This document shows positions 9,960-25,239 of a DNA stretch of 64,000 nt, piece by piece. Every line of letters starts with the position of its first letter. Position 1 is the stretch's first letter. The notes beneath the pieces are model-generated. The model was not told the origin of the DNA. It was given only the letters and a program-made list of their open reading frames with translations, and made no database searches. Source of the DNA: Colias croceus (taxonomy: Eukaryota; Arthropoda; Insecta; Lepidoptera; Pieridae); contig NC_059546.1 of the NCBI RefSeq assembly GCF_905220415.1, positions 5,270,001 through 5,334,000 of the forward strand, written 5' to 3'. Both the position numbers and the translations under genes were made by a program.

Positions 9960-12900
9960 TATAACCATAGTTATTTCCTGATACGATGGTATAGCGATAG
10001 CGCTATAACTTTTGAATTTGTCACGGTCCGACACGCACAGCCAAGGGTTCCATAGTTATGTTTTCTTATTCTTATGTCAAACCGTCAAACCTTTATTCAG
10101 AGTAAAAATATGACATATATTGGAAAACAAAATAGACAATGCGCATGAAACAGCGTAGCGAGCACATTATGTATAAACCGACTAGAATTTTTATAAAGTG
10201 CAATTGGCCGGTCAGAACTCTCTCGGTGGTCGCTATTGTTATACACTTGAATGAGCCGTTATATTTTCGGTAATATGCATACATAATGCTCTTTATCTTT
10301 TGGAAATATTCCAACTAACGATGCGCATATTGTGACGTAACTGAAAATATTACGTCAGAGTTAATTCCAAATTAAGCCGCAATTAAGTGTATTACAAGCT
10401 TATGAATTATCATATTAAGTTTGCGCGTCACTACAATGTATTTGTTACGTCTTAACAGTTTCATACAACAGTTATTATGTATGTTTATCGTATTATTATA
10501 TAAAGTAAAAGGCATGGTAATGAATATTACTTATCATACCTACTCTCAAAGAAGAGGTGTTATAAACATTTATGTTCAGGCTTATTAATTACAATTTAGT
10601 CTGAAAAGAATAGTAAAAACATTATTGGTGAAGCCGTTTTCCGTGTACGGTGTAACCCATATTAAGCATTAAACATATACATGTCATTAGCTACATCAAT
10701 GAAAGGTAAAACATAATATCATTATCTACAACTAACTATGTAGTATCTAAAAGAAAAAAGTTGCATAGAATTCGCGTACAATTTGCTAATACCTGCAAAT
10801 CTCAAAATATATCACAAGCGCTCTACATTCATATCTACCTCGCTATATTTCATTTCAATAATATGCAAGCCTCGCTTTCCAATATAACCTAAGTTATACC
10901 GGATCTTAACCAAAGAAAGAACAATTCGTATGCTAAAAAGATTGCTTTCGTAGAAATATTTCCCGAGTTTAAATTCTAACGCAGTTTTCGTTTGATCGGT
11001 AAAAAGTAAAACTTTTGGTTTTGAGTGGGAAGTCAATTCTTTATATATGATAATATTGTTACAAAATATATGAGCGAATTGGAAAGCGAGAAGTCGGCTG
11101 TGAAGAAGTCTGTAACGAGTTTACATACTAATTTAAATTTATAATACCAGTACAATATATTATACGAAAAATAATTGTTATACCTAATATTATATCTTAG
11201 TATAAGAAAATCATAATCAAAATTTGACTCATAGTAGCCTATAACTACGCTAATTGTCTAACAGAAATATATTATTTTGATTCTTAATCTTGTATAAAAT
11301 GTGTATACCAAAAAATACTTTGTAAAAAATAAAACAGATGTTCTTGTTTATTTAATGAGCCACGTTCGCCGCGGCTTGATTTAATAAGTACCTTCTTACG
11401 ATAAGCCTCTTAGATTGCTTTCGTAGGATGAGATAAGATAATTAAACCGCTATCTAAAACATAAGATTCAGATCCTAAGTAAATGAATAACATAAATAGA
11501 GTAACTAACTCGCTGCGGTCAGCAATGATCAGGCGTGTGGTTAACCAAGTAAAATTACTATAAAATGTAAGCTGCATTTGTAACGTCTAGTAAACAAATT
11601 GAAACTTGTTTGATTTTATATTTATGGACGCATCAGACGTCATAGAGTTTTTGAATACGTAAGTAAACAAATTGCAGTTTATTTGATTTAAGATTTATGA
11701 ACAGATAGAGTAATAGACTTTTCAAAGTTAAGCAATACGGTCTAAGAATTAGTTCAAATAGGTAGGAAATAAAATATCTGAATAATTGGCGGGAAGCTTT
11801 AAAATGTAGTACGGAAATAGAGTGCAAAATTACAGATTTTACAACTTATTATAGGAATAAATCCTTTAAAATGAGGCCAATACTGGCAATACCATAACAA
11901 GCTGTAGCAACCTTCTTAGTACTTACAATAGTTTCCTGTAGGCGTCACTGATATCAATTCATGTGCTAGCTGGAAAATTTTATAGTTGCAGGCGCTTAAA
12001 TCTAGAAACGTTACGTAAACACATTTATATTTGCTTTTCTTCGGAAACGCTTAGAAATTGTATTTCAAACAATGTGAGCGCAAACAACCTATATAATTTA
12101 AAATTTAAAACTGTTCGAGATACCCATGGAACACGTTAATTCTTCGTTAATTCTTATTAATATTGGTATAATCTTCCACAGAAAACTTCAATTATTTGAC
12201 GATTTTTTGTCTCTTTAAGATTAGTTTTGTTCGTGTAGTAAGTAGCTATAAAAAGCCTATTAACAGCAGTTTAATTTGTTTTAGTTTCTGCTGTAATAAT
12301 ATCATATTTTTAATAACGGAGAAGTAATGGCAGAGTTATAAGAGATTTCTATTAAAGTACCGACCATTGTATTACATAGAGGTCCTTAACCGATCTTTCA
12401 AACTAAACTTAAGTGTGGGTGTAAGCTATATTTGGGCAAACTCTAAGATCATACAGAAATTATGATAAAAGTTTTGTTTTCAACTGTAAAGTTAAGTCCT
12501 TTTCTGAGATACATACAAAATATCTTAATCGGGGGCGAGTTTAATGAAACAGTTTATCTTGTTCAAAATCCGTTTTCTTTAATGTCAAGGTGGGAAATAA
12601 AATACAATAAAACATAAAATTGAAAATTGAAGATTTTAATAGGATAGTGCTATATATTGAGTAGATAAGAAGAAATGTGTGTGCCCGCATTCACTGGAGC
12701 TTCGATAATCGACCGCAGCCCTCGAGCCATCCTTAGCACCGTATTTGTACAAAGGTTGCAAAGATATAATGTAAAAATATATTCCACAAGGACCTGGAAA
12801 AAGAAAAAGAAAATTAAATTTGCCGCTGCATGGCTTTAAAGGTTTTTGTTACATTTTAATTTTGAAATGTCTAGAATTTTCACTAGTGCGCATGCGTTTT

Positions 12901-15900
12901 GCGCCATATTAAACAACTTCTACATTGATGTGATCTACTTTTACTAAATGCATAAACGTAAAACTATCCAATCTAATCCACGTGCATTCATTAAACCGCG
13001 ACGAATAAACGTCATATTCGATAGTACTTTGTAATGCTTTAAATCGCCTTATCGATTTCCACTAGAGCACTTTATAGCACTTAATACCTAACACCGCTTA
13101 GTATAATATATATTGATGAACGCATAAACAATGTAATCGCCATTAAAATTTCAGCATAGAATGTTTACAGTGGGGGCGCCCTGCGCTTGCAGATAAATTG
13201 AGTACAAAATAGTCCCAGCAAAGCGGATACAGTTCTCGCATGAAACAAACAGCCGAGGTTTATGCAAATTGGGCTCCTTTGTATTTCGCTGGATTAAAAT
13301 ATTGTGGGAATTAGTTCCGTGTCAGATATCCAGTGACCCACTTGATTTTATTGTCCGCCGTTTTATTTGTATTGTAGTGTTCCTACCCGTCTCTGTAGGT
13401 TAAATACGTTTCCATTTTAATGAGGTTAAGATTGTTGCGATGTCTCAACAGCTTTTGTATTATCTTTTATAAAAGTAATTGTAGAACTTCGAAACGAACT
13501 CAGTGAAATATCATTTTTAGTTCAAATAAAATTCAGCGTTTAAAACAGATTTTTAAATACACTATAATATCGAAGTATTAATTTTCTTTTATTCATCCTT
13601 TTTCATCTAATACAATATTTTTAAGTTACAAAATTAACATAACTACATCATAAAAATAATATATACAAGTTTTGAAAGCTCTACGAGGAGTCTGAGACAC
13701 AAATCGGCAGAATCCGCCTTCACTAGGATCGTGAATTGCCATTTAAGAAAATTTGATTAGCAAAATAAGTCAATCTATTACAATCCAACGATGAAGTATA
13801 AAAAACGTAAATGTTAAGTTATATAATATGTTTTAAATTAATTACAAGTAACCTGGTAGGTGAGCAAAATATTTGAGAGCGAATATAAACCGCTAAAAAT
13901 TCTTCAATAGAGCCGAACTCTCTATGAAGAATTAGGATTTTATAATAAAAGGAGTTATTCAAAACCCGACGGTCTTATTTCTTCAGTCTAATGATGTTGA
14001 ACGATGCGACAGCCTTTGCATATTCAAGATAGACCCTTGGCCGTCATTTAAAAAAAATGGTTTTCCTTTCATGCCCCCTTTCACATAAAAGAACCCCTTC
14101 GTTATTCAGAAAGACTTTTAGAGTGCGAGTCGACGTTATTGAAACGGCTGCAGTCTGTATCTAAGAATTATCTCAGCTTGCAAAAATAATAATTTCACTT
14201 ATTTTTATTACCATCTTCATTTATATGTGATCTTTTTTAAATTGTAAACCCGCTTTTTACTTTTAAAGCGAAAGTATATTACAAGGGATACTAAGGCTAC
14301 TATACATATATATAAATGGATGTTTTTTATTCTTCGCACAAATACTCCGCTGAACGAACCTTTTTTAATTTAGGAGATAAAAAATGGAGCCTAAAGTACC
14401 TACCTCAGACTTAAGCATTTTGTGTTTTAAGCCAGAATACTTCGATTCATCACAATCGAAAAATTCTAATATTCATTATTCTGTTAAATTAATTTATTGA
14501 TCTGTTAGAATCCAATAGGATTACGTACAATATTATATGGTATTAATAATAGTTAGTATCAAGTGTCATTTAGTGTGTTTTGTTCTATTGAGTAGTGGAT
14601 GGATATTTTTATTTCTAAAGTAAACAAATAAACATTTACTTTTTAACAGTGAGATAAAAATAATATGATAATACTTCTTTTACCATCCCGCACAATCACG
14701 CGAACGTAAGTCGTAAGTCAGAGAAATCTTAAGTTTCCAAATTGAATACAATACACGCTTACGGGACAGTTTGCGCCAACGTCACTGGGATACCGCCCTA
14801 CAAGCCCATTAGTCAACATACAAAGCCTTATTATGAATTGACAATATATTTTCAGTTAAACAAGTTCATTCAACCGTCGTTAATAGGACGTTGTGTTAGT
14901 CGATCACATAATTTCATGGTAATTACGATTCAGAGCTATTTGCGCGACGCAGACAGCTATAACCTATAAAGCTGCATAGTGCTTTAGCAAAATTAGATTC
15001 AGTTCCAAAGCAAATGAATAAAAATGTATTTTAATACGCATACACATTTGTTGAAGTATGTACACGGTTCGTATTGTATATTTTAATAAAATTTCATCGG
15101 TTATTTTATTTTTATTATGCTCACACTCACTGCTATTATCTAAATAGTTTTATACATTTTATAAAGGATTTTTTTTTTAAATGGGTTTCATAAAATTCCA
15201 CTGCTATTTTTGCTTAAATAAATAAGTAATATAAGCGCTTATTGTTTCTGAAGGATAACTCTATTCCCAATATTTAAAAGTATTGTATAAATATGGTTTA
15301 AAATATTGGATCGGCGCCGGTACAGATTTGAGTACATGTAGCATGGTAAACGCACCTACACTTTCGTAGATGATAAATTTAATCAGTTTGTTTAATTATT
15401 TTATACTGTTTGCAAGCTCTTACAAATAAGTTAAATTATAATGGAGAAATTAGCATTTAAATCTGGTTATACCCATTACAAGTTAACAGTCTTTATCTAG
15501 ACCAGTTTCTATATTTACTTCAGGCCATTCTGTGTTCAGGATTAACTAGCCGTTTTAGCTAGTCCACTTAGATACACAGAAGTCTCTTGAGACGACTCTC
15601 TACCAAAGACAAAATATAAACTAGATGTTGGTTTAAACGTTTATTATGAATGTTTAAAGCAAACTCTCTGTTGCGTGTTTTTATAAAAAGTGACTTCCAG
15701 ATATGGTAAAAATATCTATGACCATATCTATGACTATCTACTATATGGACCTAGAAGACAACCAACAAGTCTGTATTTTCCATGTATGACAATAGTCACA
15801 TCTTCCTGCAACGTATTAGTTTTTGTATATTTCTAACATTTGTATAGTGATATTATTATAAACTACATAATAACTATAGTACTGACCGGTTCAGAGAAAT

Positions 15901-17889
15901 TGCCGCAAATTTTGTATGCAGTGATTATGCCGTAGAAAGTTATAGAGACTTTTGTAATCCATGTATCACGTGAATGCAAGCTGAAAATCTGTTCTAGTTT
16001 TATTTATTATAATAATTTAATATCAAACGTAGTTTAATAGCTATTTTTTTCACAATTCTATAATATGGTTTACTATTAAAGCGTAATGAAATAAAGCAAG
16101 TGAAATTTTAGAAATTTAGACAGAGTTTTCAAAATTAAAACATTATGATAAGAATATTTTGTTAGTAATCAGTATTTTCAGTCTTTGTTTTTTGCAAAAT
16201 ACATAGTCACAATGTAAAACAAAACAAACAAAACACGTAACGAAAGTTTAATGTCATTTACCAGACAAGCAATCAGACCGAATCAACAGAATATTTTATC
16301 GTGATCGTCTGTATTCGTTATAAAAAAAATATAATCACATTAGTATAAAATACACAAAACATATGAATCGACTAGACTTAAGCCATTTTTCGATTATTCA
16401 ACCATAAAACTTCATAACCACATTCACTGCTTCAATAGATTATAACAATACATCTTTTGCGCTTTAAAAATGCTCAGTAACCTATCACATAAAATAAAAT
16501 ATCAAGTACATTTTATGCTATCATTCGAGTGGTACTTAAAATGCTTATTTTATGAGACATATCTACCTAGTCGAGGAAAGTTTGCAGGTTTTTTCATTGA
16601 AATTTACTTAAAAAATATTTGAACAATTTAATATTATGAGTAAAGTTCCCAGACCTGTAAAGTGGCCATGGAACAATTTACCTTTTAAAGGAATTTCGTG
16701 TTAAATATAATGGCGATAAAATAATTTAAGAGTTCAATAAAGTTTAACAGCCAACGATATTGACGTTCTGAAGCTAATGTAATCCGGGCGCCCCGATCGC
16801 TACGTCTTGTTATAATCTGATTGGATTTTGTATGGCAATAGGTATTTTAGGAGGCGGTGTAAAAAATTAAGCCATTTATACCGTACCGAGATAATTTTAC
16901 CAATAACTTATCGTGGCTGGAATGGGGCAGCTGAATTAGAAGATATTATTATTACTTGTTTATCTTTAATACTACTTTAAACATTCTAAACATAAAGAAA
17001 AGAAGATAAAAAAATATCGACTGGGCAAGATACACAAGAGGAAGCAAATGCAGTTTTTCTTGGTTCGTTAAATAGAACATTTAAATCATGTCCGTGGAGA
17101 GTAGCCAAGTTAGCCGCTTCACCGTACTACTCGTTTCGTTTGCAGCACTTGTACACACTCGGTATCTCAAATAAACAAGCTGCACGTGTGTACTGAATAC
17201 CAACGTACGGACAATTTGATCATTTAATCATAATTCCGTTCAGGTACGTATTGATGTTAAATAAAATTTTAACGTTCAATACAATATTTTTTAAACATCT
17301 AAAAGTAACTTGCTCGATAAATACAAAATATCTAATATTATTTGAAACGTACAGTCATACAGTATTATCTGTAACAGTGTACATAGTTTAAAATTAAGGA
17401 CTGATTGTCACAGTGCTGTAAAAATTGACATAAGTAAGCTTAAAGATTAAACTGCAAAACAAAACTGGCTGTGCTAATACAGCTATAATATTAATATATT
17501 CTTCTGTGCAAAAACATATTAAATTACGTTCGAAGAAAGATAATATTTTTCTTAATATTGTATTAATATTCTAGCTAACTATAGCCGAGGGAGCTTTAAA
17601 AATAAAATCGAAAAGAAAATACGGCGGTGCTTACCAATGCTCTTTTACATGTTTTATGGGTCGGCCATTTTATTTTATAAGTAGATATATGTTTGTTATA
17701 TTATTTATTATATTTCTTTGGTTTATATCTGATTTTTAATAATGCGTTATCAAATTATTACGGAAGAAAATTTTAAGTCTAACTTATATAAAGTATAATT
17801 ATTTGTAATATACTTACTACTATCTACTAGTAAACATGAAATAAAAAAAAACCAATAAGCTCTTAATAAGCTTCTTCCTTGACAATTTT
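9960..17889. other. Intergenic, no gene identified
   Basis: About 8 kb of AT-rich DNA holds only short scattered frames without signature motifs. A GC-richer non-coding patch lies at about 13160-13400. No transposon ends could be matched. Confidence 0.5.
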
Positions 17890-18063
17890 TAAGCTATTGC
17901 ATAGCTTCTATCGCGGGCCTTGAGCGCGGGGACCGAATCGAGAAATTCCGTAACGTAAAAACCTCACGCTCCCCACTCCGACGGGCGGAGGTGTGGTTTG
18001 AAGGCATAGCATGCAATAGCTTTACCGCGGCAGTCCCCGAGTGCCACACGTCGTTTTTTTTTT
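17890..18063 (-). repeat. GC-rich structured dispersed repeat, copy 1
   Basis: A 174-bp GC-rich block starts 'taagctattgcatagcttc' and ends 'gtgccacacgtcg' followed by T10. It contains an inverted pair: 'aagctattgcatagc' near the left edge and 'gcatgcaatagcttt' about 120 bp later, each next to 'cgcgg'. A second, near-identical copy lies at 32049-32226. The T-run at the right suggests a minus-strand poly-A tail, so a SINE or retroposed structured RNA is likely. I believe it is a common lepidopteran repeat but cannot name the family. Confidence 0.7.
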
Positions 18064-20436
18064 AATTTTTATGAAATGTATTAGTCAGAATATATTATGT
18101 AAAATATAGTAGACAGACAAAATTACGATAAGGTACGAATTAACAATACCACGTTACACTTGAAGTCTTTAAATTTTTAAAAAACAAGAGAAAAGAAGAA
18201 GATCGAGGATTTATTCTCAGAAACGCTAAATTTAATTACAATAATTGTTTAAGTTTCAAGAGTAGGTACGAAGTCAGACCGTTCTATATTTTAACAAAAC
18301 AGTAAATTTGATATTTTAAAGCAAAGTTAAACGCTTTTAGATAAAAAGAAAGCTTAAGACGATAAATTCCTCGAATTTATTATAATGAATATAATTATTC
18401 GTGATACATTTTTTTATTTTGGTCTGGAGAAGATACACCTATAGTTTAAGTAATTGTCAAAATACACCGTAAAATAATAATATTAAATGAAAATCTTAAA
18501 TGCGACTGGGTATAACATTTCTGACTTCATCCATAGATACGAACATGAAAAAGAAAATCATAACGCAGTCGACTAAAATATCACTTCTAAGTAAAATAAA
18601 GATCATTGTTTTTAAGCAAAAATCTGCCAATCAATATCACCCTCAAACTTAATAAACAATGACGACAAAAAGCGGGTAATATCTCGAGAGCCCGTTAAGA
18701 AACAAAAACACTTTAGAGAGAGAAAGTGCAATAAATCAATGGCTTAAAAGATTGCATTACAGAAGGAGAACTCGCATTTTTCGCACTAAATCCAAACAAC
18801 AGAATACGCAGTTAGTGTCCGTGACGAGAGGGAATGGATGGCGTCGCATTTTTCTCGCTAACTCCGCGTCGCCTCCGCAATAAAACATTCATGAATTCAG
18901 AATGCTACTGCTCAGTACACGCTAGATGAAACGGGCTATGCTTTTCAAATTTGATAAAAGCCTCGTAAAATGCATACGAAATACGCAGCTGTGTCTTATT
19001 ATGAACATGTATACCGCTATGTGCTTCTGCGAGTGGAAAATATTGATGAATGTTCAAACTTCGTGTGCTTCATAATCTAATCAGAAAATAAAACGAAAGA
19101 GAATATCGTTAGCACAAAATATGCAAGTTATAACAGCTTTATTTCACAGATTTATAATAGGTAGCCTTGCGCATACCATTACGGGGAAAATCCTTATTTT
19201 TCCTTTACTTCAAAGAACATCGGCGAAAGCTATTAAAAGGGGTGTATTGGAGATCCGAGAAATAAAAGTATCGCAGAAAGGAGGTGCATTTTTCGAACAT
19301 CTACAGAATTGCTCACACGGTCGGAAGCGGCGAAGTATGCACAACTCCAACCGGAATGTGGACAATTTCACAAAAGCCCACCGAGTGAGACATTCACCAT
19401 AACCGTGAAGGCTAATAAATCCGTATGCGAAGGTGTTGAAACCAAATGCGGTGAGGTGGCAATAAAGAATTCCGGCGACCCTTTACTGTTATTATGACTT
19501 GGGGTTGAGGAACGAAATTGTAGGTTCCGTACATGTTCACTTTCACAATTACGTGTTAACTCTGTGCAATTATGTAAATACACAATTTACGATTTATGCC
19601 TTGATACCTCAAATTTAAAACCATCAGATATCCTTATTATTTAAATTTTAACAGATTTTAGAGTTTTATTCGTATAAAACGGAGCTTTATTTCTTGGATT
19701 ATTAATAATCTGGAAAAATTATGATTCCTAGTCATACATTAGTTCTTAATACATTTGGTATAATGTTTGTCTTGCATGTCATTTTATGGCTTAATTTCTG
19801 TGTCTGGCCAGTGGCTGTAGTTAGTATACTAGAGATTGATATAAGCTACTTTTGTCACAAATACCGGAATTTAAGTAGTTTGAATACGCAAACGAATCTG
19901 CAAGTCACTAGCTAGTGCTTTTACAAGTTTTATTGTTACTTTTTGTTCTAACTGTATTTTTCAATATTAAAGTACCTAAGTTCTAAGAAACATAAAACAA
20001 CGAATAAAAATACACGACAGTAATCAATTTTGATTTAATGTACAATCATACTTAAATTATCATCTTCGTGATTAACGCACATCAAAGAAGAAGTACCTAA
20101 TCCAGTAAATATAAGGACAATTTATTTTTATTAAGAGCGAGTAAACATGTTTAGACGTCGGATTTATGTTTTCTGATCCATCCGTCGTTCTAGCTCGCAT
20201 ATTGCGGACTCGAAAAATAATAAGGACAAAGATAAGATTTTTGTCTTTCCGCGAAGTCAAATAACATCGCTGTTATAATATAATAGTTTGTTTTTTTTTA
20301 CATGTAAATACTAAGATATATTTTTGTGTATTGAGAATTTAAATTGCTTTTCTATTTTCAACTAATTGGAACATGAATATTTATTAAAAATGTAGCTATG
20401 ATATCACACTTAAATATTCAATCTAATACATAAAAT
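18064..20436. other. Intergenic, GC-richer patch at 18660-19500
   Basis: The 93-residue frame starting at 19121 has no recognisable domain and overlaps other open frames, so I do not call a gene. The 18660-19500 segment is less AT-rich than its surroundings and may be conserved non-coding DNA. Confidence 0.45.
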
Positions 20437-20564
20437 TCTCGTGTTGCGATTTTTGAAGTTAAATTCCTCCGTAGCGGCTTGACCGATTCGCATGAAATTT
20501 TGTGTATTCTATTTTTTATACCCCTAACTGATAAGAGCAGAACAACGTTTGCCGGTAAAGCTAG
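20437..20564 (+). mobile_element. Short Helitron-like element
   Basis: The sequence runs from TCTCGTGTTGCGATTTTTG to GCCGGTAAAGCTAG followed by T. The middle ('cgattcgcatgaaatttt', 'ataagagcagaacaacgttt') has the look of a repeated lepidopteran element. The 5' host base is T rather than A, so the left boundary is less certain. Confidence 0.55.
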
Positions 20565-23500
20565 TTTATTACATAAATTTTCGATTTTAATGTCAATATT
20601 AAATTACAAAATTTATTGTAATTACTGGAATGATTTACGGCTGTGATTTAAGGCTTCTTTCTTTTTCAGTATTAAAAAAATTGAAGAATTTTCAATAACG
20701 TTCCTATGAAGTATGTAAGTAGTAACTAAATCGAAACTGAAACTGAATTGTTAACTAAATTAAATGTTTTGGAGCAAACAACTTCGATATTGATTTTGTT
20801 ACGTAAGGGAGCGTCCAAAAATTACGTGCGGTGTTTTTGTTTTCAATTTTGAGCCTTACAATTTTTTCGCTTATATTTCTATAAATTACAATGAAAGCCC
20901 CTTATGTGGGTGTGGGTAACAAGCATACAATTGTATTCAATACGAGAATTACCTACAATAGTCATGACGTCTTTTCCGAATTGACTCTCTATATAAAAAG
21001 CTCACTAACATTTTTATCCTTTCAATCCGTTTATCCCGAAAAAAATCTGCATTTACATATTAGACCGTGTTTCCCAAAATGGTCGTTAAGGAGTTTCGAG
21101 TCACTTTAAATAAATGTTAAAACAGGAATCGAAATTAGGTAAATCGTTTAACATTGCTAATTTGTTGTTTATTTTTATTCCGATATTATAAATTCGGACA
21201 ACGATTGCTCCAGTCTGTTATGCAATTAAAATAGCACAGACCGTGCAATATACTTTGCAAGGAGAGCTTAAAAAGTTTTATAACGTCAATGTGAATCCGA
21301 TATTAAATGTTACACATATCAGGTATCATTCATATTGAAATATGAAAGAAATATCACAAATATCGCATAACAGAATTGCTCCGGAGATTAAAACGAAATA
21401 CCTATCACAAAACAAGTTGTACGGCGAAATAATAAAAATGTTTCAGCGTAGCAACTTTCATCGGCCAGTGGAGCGGGAAGAAGAACCAATTTCTGAGCCG
21501 ATGCGGACCGTTTTGTTGAAAATAGCTTTCCTTCAATCTGCATTTTCTTGCTGATTTACCAACTTCCATACGAAACTTTTACGATGTCTGCGGAGCGCTA
21601 ACTTTCGAGTCGACACATTAAATTATTAAACTTACCTGAATGCAATTCCTAATTTTTGAGCTGACTTAATATTAACGTGGAAGCTGATATCTTTTAAAAT
21701 TATAGTTTAATATCGGTAAAATGTACGGCGGAATATTGGAAACTTACTTTTGTTCAGTCTATGAATTAGATAGGTACCTACTTTTTTGACAATTACATAC
21801 ACGTACCTAACACGTGATGGAATGTAAAATAATTTATATAATATTTTGGTTTTAGTAATTTTGGGCTAACAAAGTAAAAATAACATTAATTTGTTTTACG
21901 AAAATGTAGGTAAGTATATCTTTATTAAATGATTCACATGGGCTTCCCGTGTAATTTATTGAATGTAATTATCGGATAATATAATGTACTTTGTTGGCGC
22001 GAAGTCCCGAAAATATTTCACTTACCGATGGTTAAATTTATTTTGTTAAAAGTTATTTTAAGCGTAAGCATATTTAATCGAATACTGTTGAAATAACTGC
22101 GGAAATACAGGGTGGTTTTAATTGAATTTACCTTTAGGTGAAACTTATTTTGAGGCTGTATTGGCGTTTATAAATTGTGTTTTTGAGGAATAAAAATCAT
22201 ACGATCAATTGTAAAAATATTGGAATCATATAATATGGAATGTGGAGCCATGTTATCAAAGAGATGGAACGCTCGCGATAGCGTGGAATATATGAAATGC
22301 GGGCGAAATATTTAAATTGCTTATCTGTACATCAATTTAGTTCACGGCCATATAGATTTGAATTTTGTAATTTTTCCTAATAAGAGGATACCTGCAGGAC
22401 ACAGGCTAGTTAATCTATATGATAATAGTTGAAAATAGTGCACTTGAGGGTATGCCGTAATTATGTTTTAAGCGTGATTTATTAATACAATTACTTTTGA
22501 TACATTACAAAGGGAATTGTAGATCTTTTAAAGAAACAGTAACCAATTGATAAGTTATAACTTTGTATTATTATATTATATATTATTATATACTTATGTC
22601 TCTTCGTTTATTTATAAATGTAGGTAATTAAGAAATATTAATGTAAAATTATATTGTAGCGACGCAGATGTGCGAATTAACATAAAAGTATAATATATCT
22701 ATCTCGGAAGATAACATACATATATCAATATTTTAGAATCTATTTAATATTTTCTATACAATTAACAAAAGATAACAAATAAAGTATCACATTTTTATTA
22801 ACTTGTTTAAAATACAACCCTAAATTGACCTCGACCCGTCGCGGTGTAAGGCAACAATATTTTACATAAATTATATTAGGATAAAGGATTTTAAAAATTC
22901 TTCACGAGAAAACAAAACACCAACAAATTAAACAATAACATTTGATATAATTTGATAAATTGGTCAATCATGTTATATTTTACGATGTCTTTTTGTTTTT
23001 ACTAAAGTATCTACTAACGTATAATCTTTACACGTCTTAAAAGGCAGAAAAAATAGTTCATTTATATTTCCAGTGCAGATACTTCTCACTAATACCAAAA
23101 CAATATATATAGAGGTATGTAAAAGGCTGGAAGGCTTGTTGGAAGTTTTAAAGTTTCACTTGTAGCATGCTACAGGGTTTGTGACATTCGCCCGCATTGC
23201 ATTATTTCTCTAAGGTAATACATATTTAAATCTACAAAACAATATTCATGACACTCTTAATCTTAATTATTTTTATATAACGTTATGTAATCGATTTCTA
23301 CTTAATTTTTAAAATGTGTGGAAATATTTCATAAAGTTGATTCTCTGGAAAATAATAGAAGTCATTTCCGTGTTTCCATAAAACCACCAAAATATGTTAC
23401 AAAGAAATACCCGCTGCGATAAAAACAAAAAATAATTTAATACGATAATAAAAGTACAAACTGGTTAAGGAAGGAACAATCCCGAGGAGCAAAACGGGCC

Positions 23501-25239
23501 ATTACTTTAAGCGCATCCTCCACTGCAATGTTACAGCAGCGACAAGAAACATCATTATCCTACAAGGTCGATAAACTTAAGAGCGGCGCGACGAAACGGC
23601 GACCCGCCGGCTGCCTCTAACCATTACTTGATCAAATCACACATCATCCAGAAAAAACTGAACGGCCCATAAATTTTCATGTCGTATGACGCAATCTGTT
23701 CCGATTGGCACAGACACAGCTAGCAAGACAGCGTTTCAGCTTATGTTCTATTTACCACTGTGTTCAATGGGTACTTAATAGTACTTCGTTAATATTATTA
23801 TTAACAGTAGCATATCGAGCTATTGCTGTATTAAACGGAAAATGATGCTAAAATTACAATAATAAAATAATTACAAATGTATTGGCTGAATCAAATTTTA
23901 TCTTAATCCCACTCTACTCTAGACCACTAATTATCCATAAATGAATGTTGTTATACGTTGCATTAAATTTAAATTTTATACTTAAAGATTCATTCACCTT
24001 TAACCATCCATTTGAAGCGACAAATGAATGCAAATTTCGAGAAATCAAAAAGCAATTAAATCGAAGACTTTTATCAACCGCATAAAATCTTATCACCATA
24101 TTGATAACATTTAAAAATAGAAATCTTTCCTAGATCTTTCCATAAAAAGCATTTTAATCTTATGATTGCGTCGCATACTGAGAATACAAATGCATAAGAT
24201 ATTGGTGATAACATTTTTATTTGGAACACTGCAACGCATCTCGCGTTTCAAGAACGTCAATAAACGTGAGCTCTGCGTAAAATCCTACAACAATTCGTGA
24301 TGAAATATCCGTGCTGGCACTGTATACTTAAGTGTACTCGAGAAGAACGCTATTATGATAGTCTACATTAAAGTGTACTATGTGGCTGTCCGACACACAT
24401 CATCCATGTGCATGATACAGCAATAACACTGCACATTCAACTCTCAGACACTCGTTACGGTTTATATTATGTCTGCTGATTCACGCTGAGGGTTTACCAA
24501 TCCTTTTAAGATAAACTGTTTTAAAACTCCCATGTCTTTCTCTACATTACTTCTACCCCGTGTCATGTTTACAAAAATATACGTTTAGCTTTTATCTATA
24601 AGCAATTAATGTTTCAAGATAACACTTTTTGAAATTTATTACTCCCGAATGAATGTCGAATTTATACTGCCCTTGTAAATTATGGTCTACGCGCATTTAT
24701 TAATGCTTTTTGCAAATATTTTATTACAGGTCAATGGCCGTAAGAATTACTTTTAAAAGGCACTTATAATATATATTATTTATTTCCTATGCTGATCGCA
24801 AAATCTAACTGATTATATTGTACATTTATACGTTCTGTTATAACAACTAATTTCAACCATGTCATTGTGAAAATCGAAATTATAAACGGTAAGTACGAAT
24901 AATCTTACTTCATCTCAAACTATATTTATAATTTCAGACTATTAATATCAGACACTGTATTTAGTTACAAATGTACAAATTTTATGAACATCTCCATTAT
25001 TTCTAATTTTTTGATCCTTACGTTAAACAATGTAAACCCACAATGTCAGTATTGTAGGTTTGTAGCGCAGTAATAAAGGTAGTTGTAAAGTTTTTCACTA
25101 TTCCAAACAAGGAAAACGATCATCCGTCTTAAACTCAACTAAATAAACAAGGATGCAATTTCAAATTTGTTAATACGCTAGAATAAATCATCAGCGGTGA
25201 GCGCCTCATTCAAGTGAATTTATCATTCGTTTATTATTC
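20565..25239. other. Intergenic upstream region of the DIP gene
   Basis: No gene is supported. A GC-richer non-coding island at about 23470-23760 stands out from the AT-rich background and could be regulatory. The remaining short frames look random. Confidence 0.45.
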
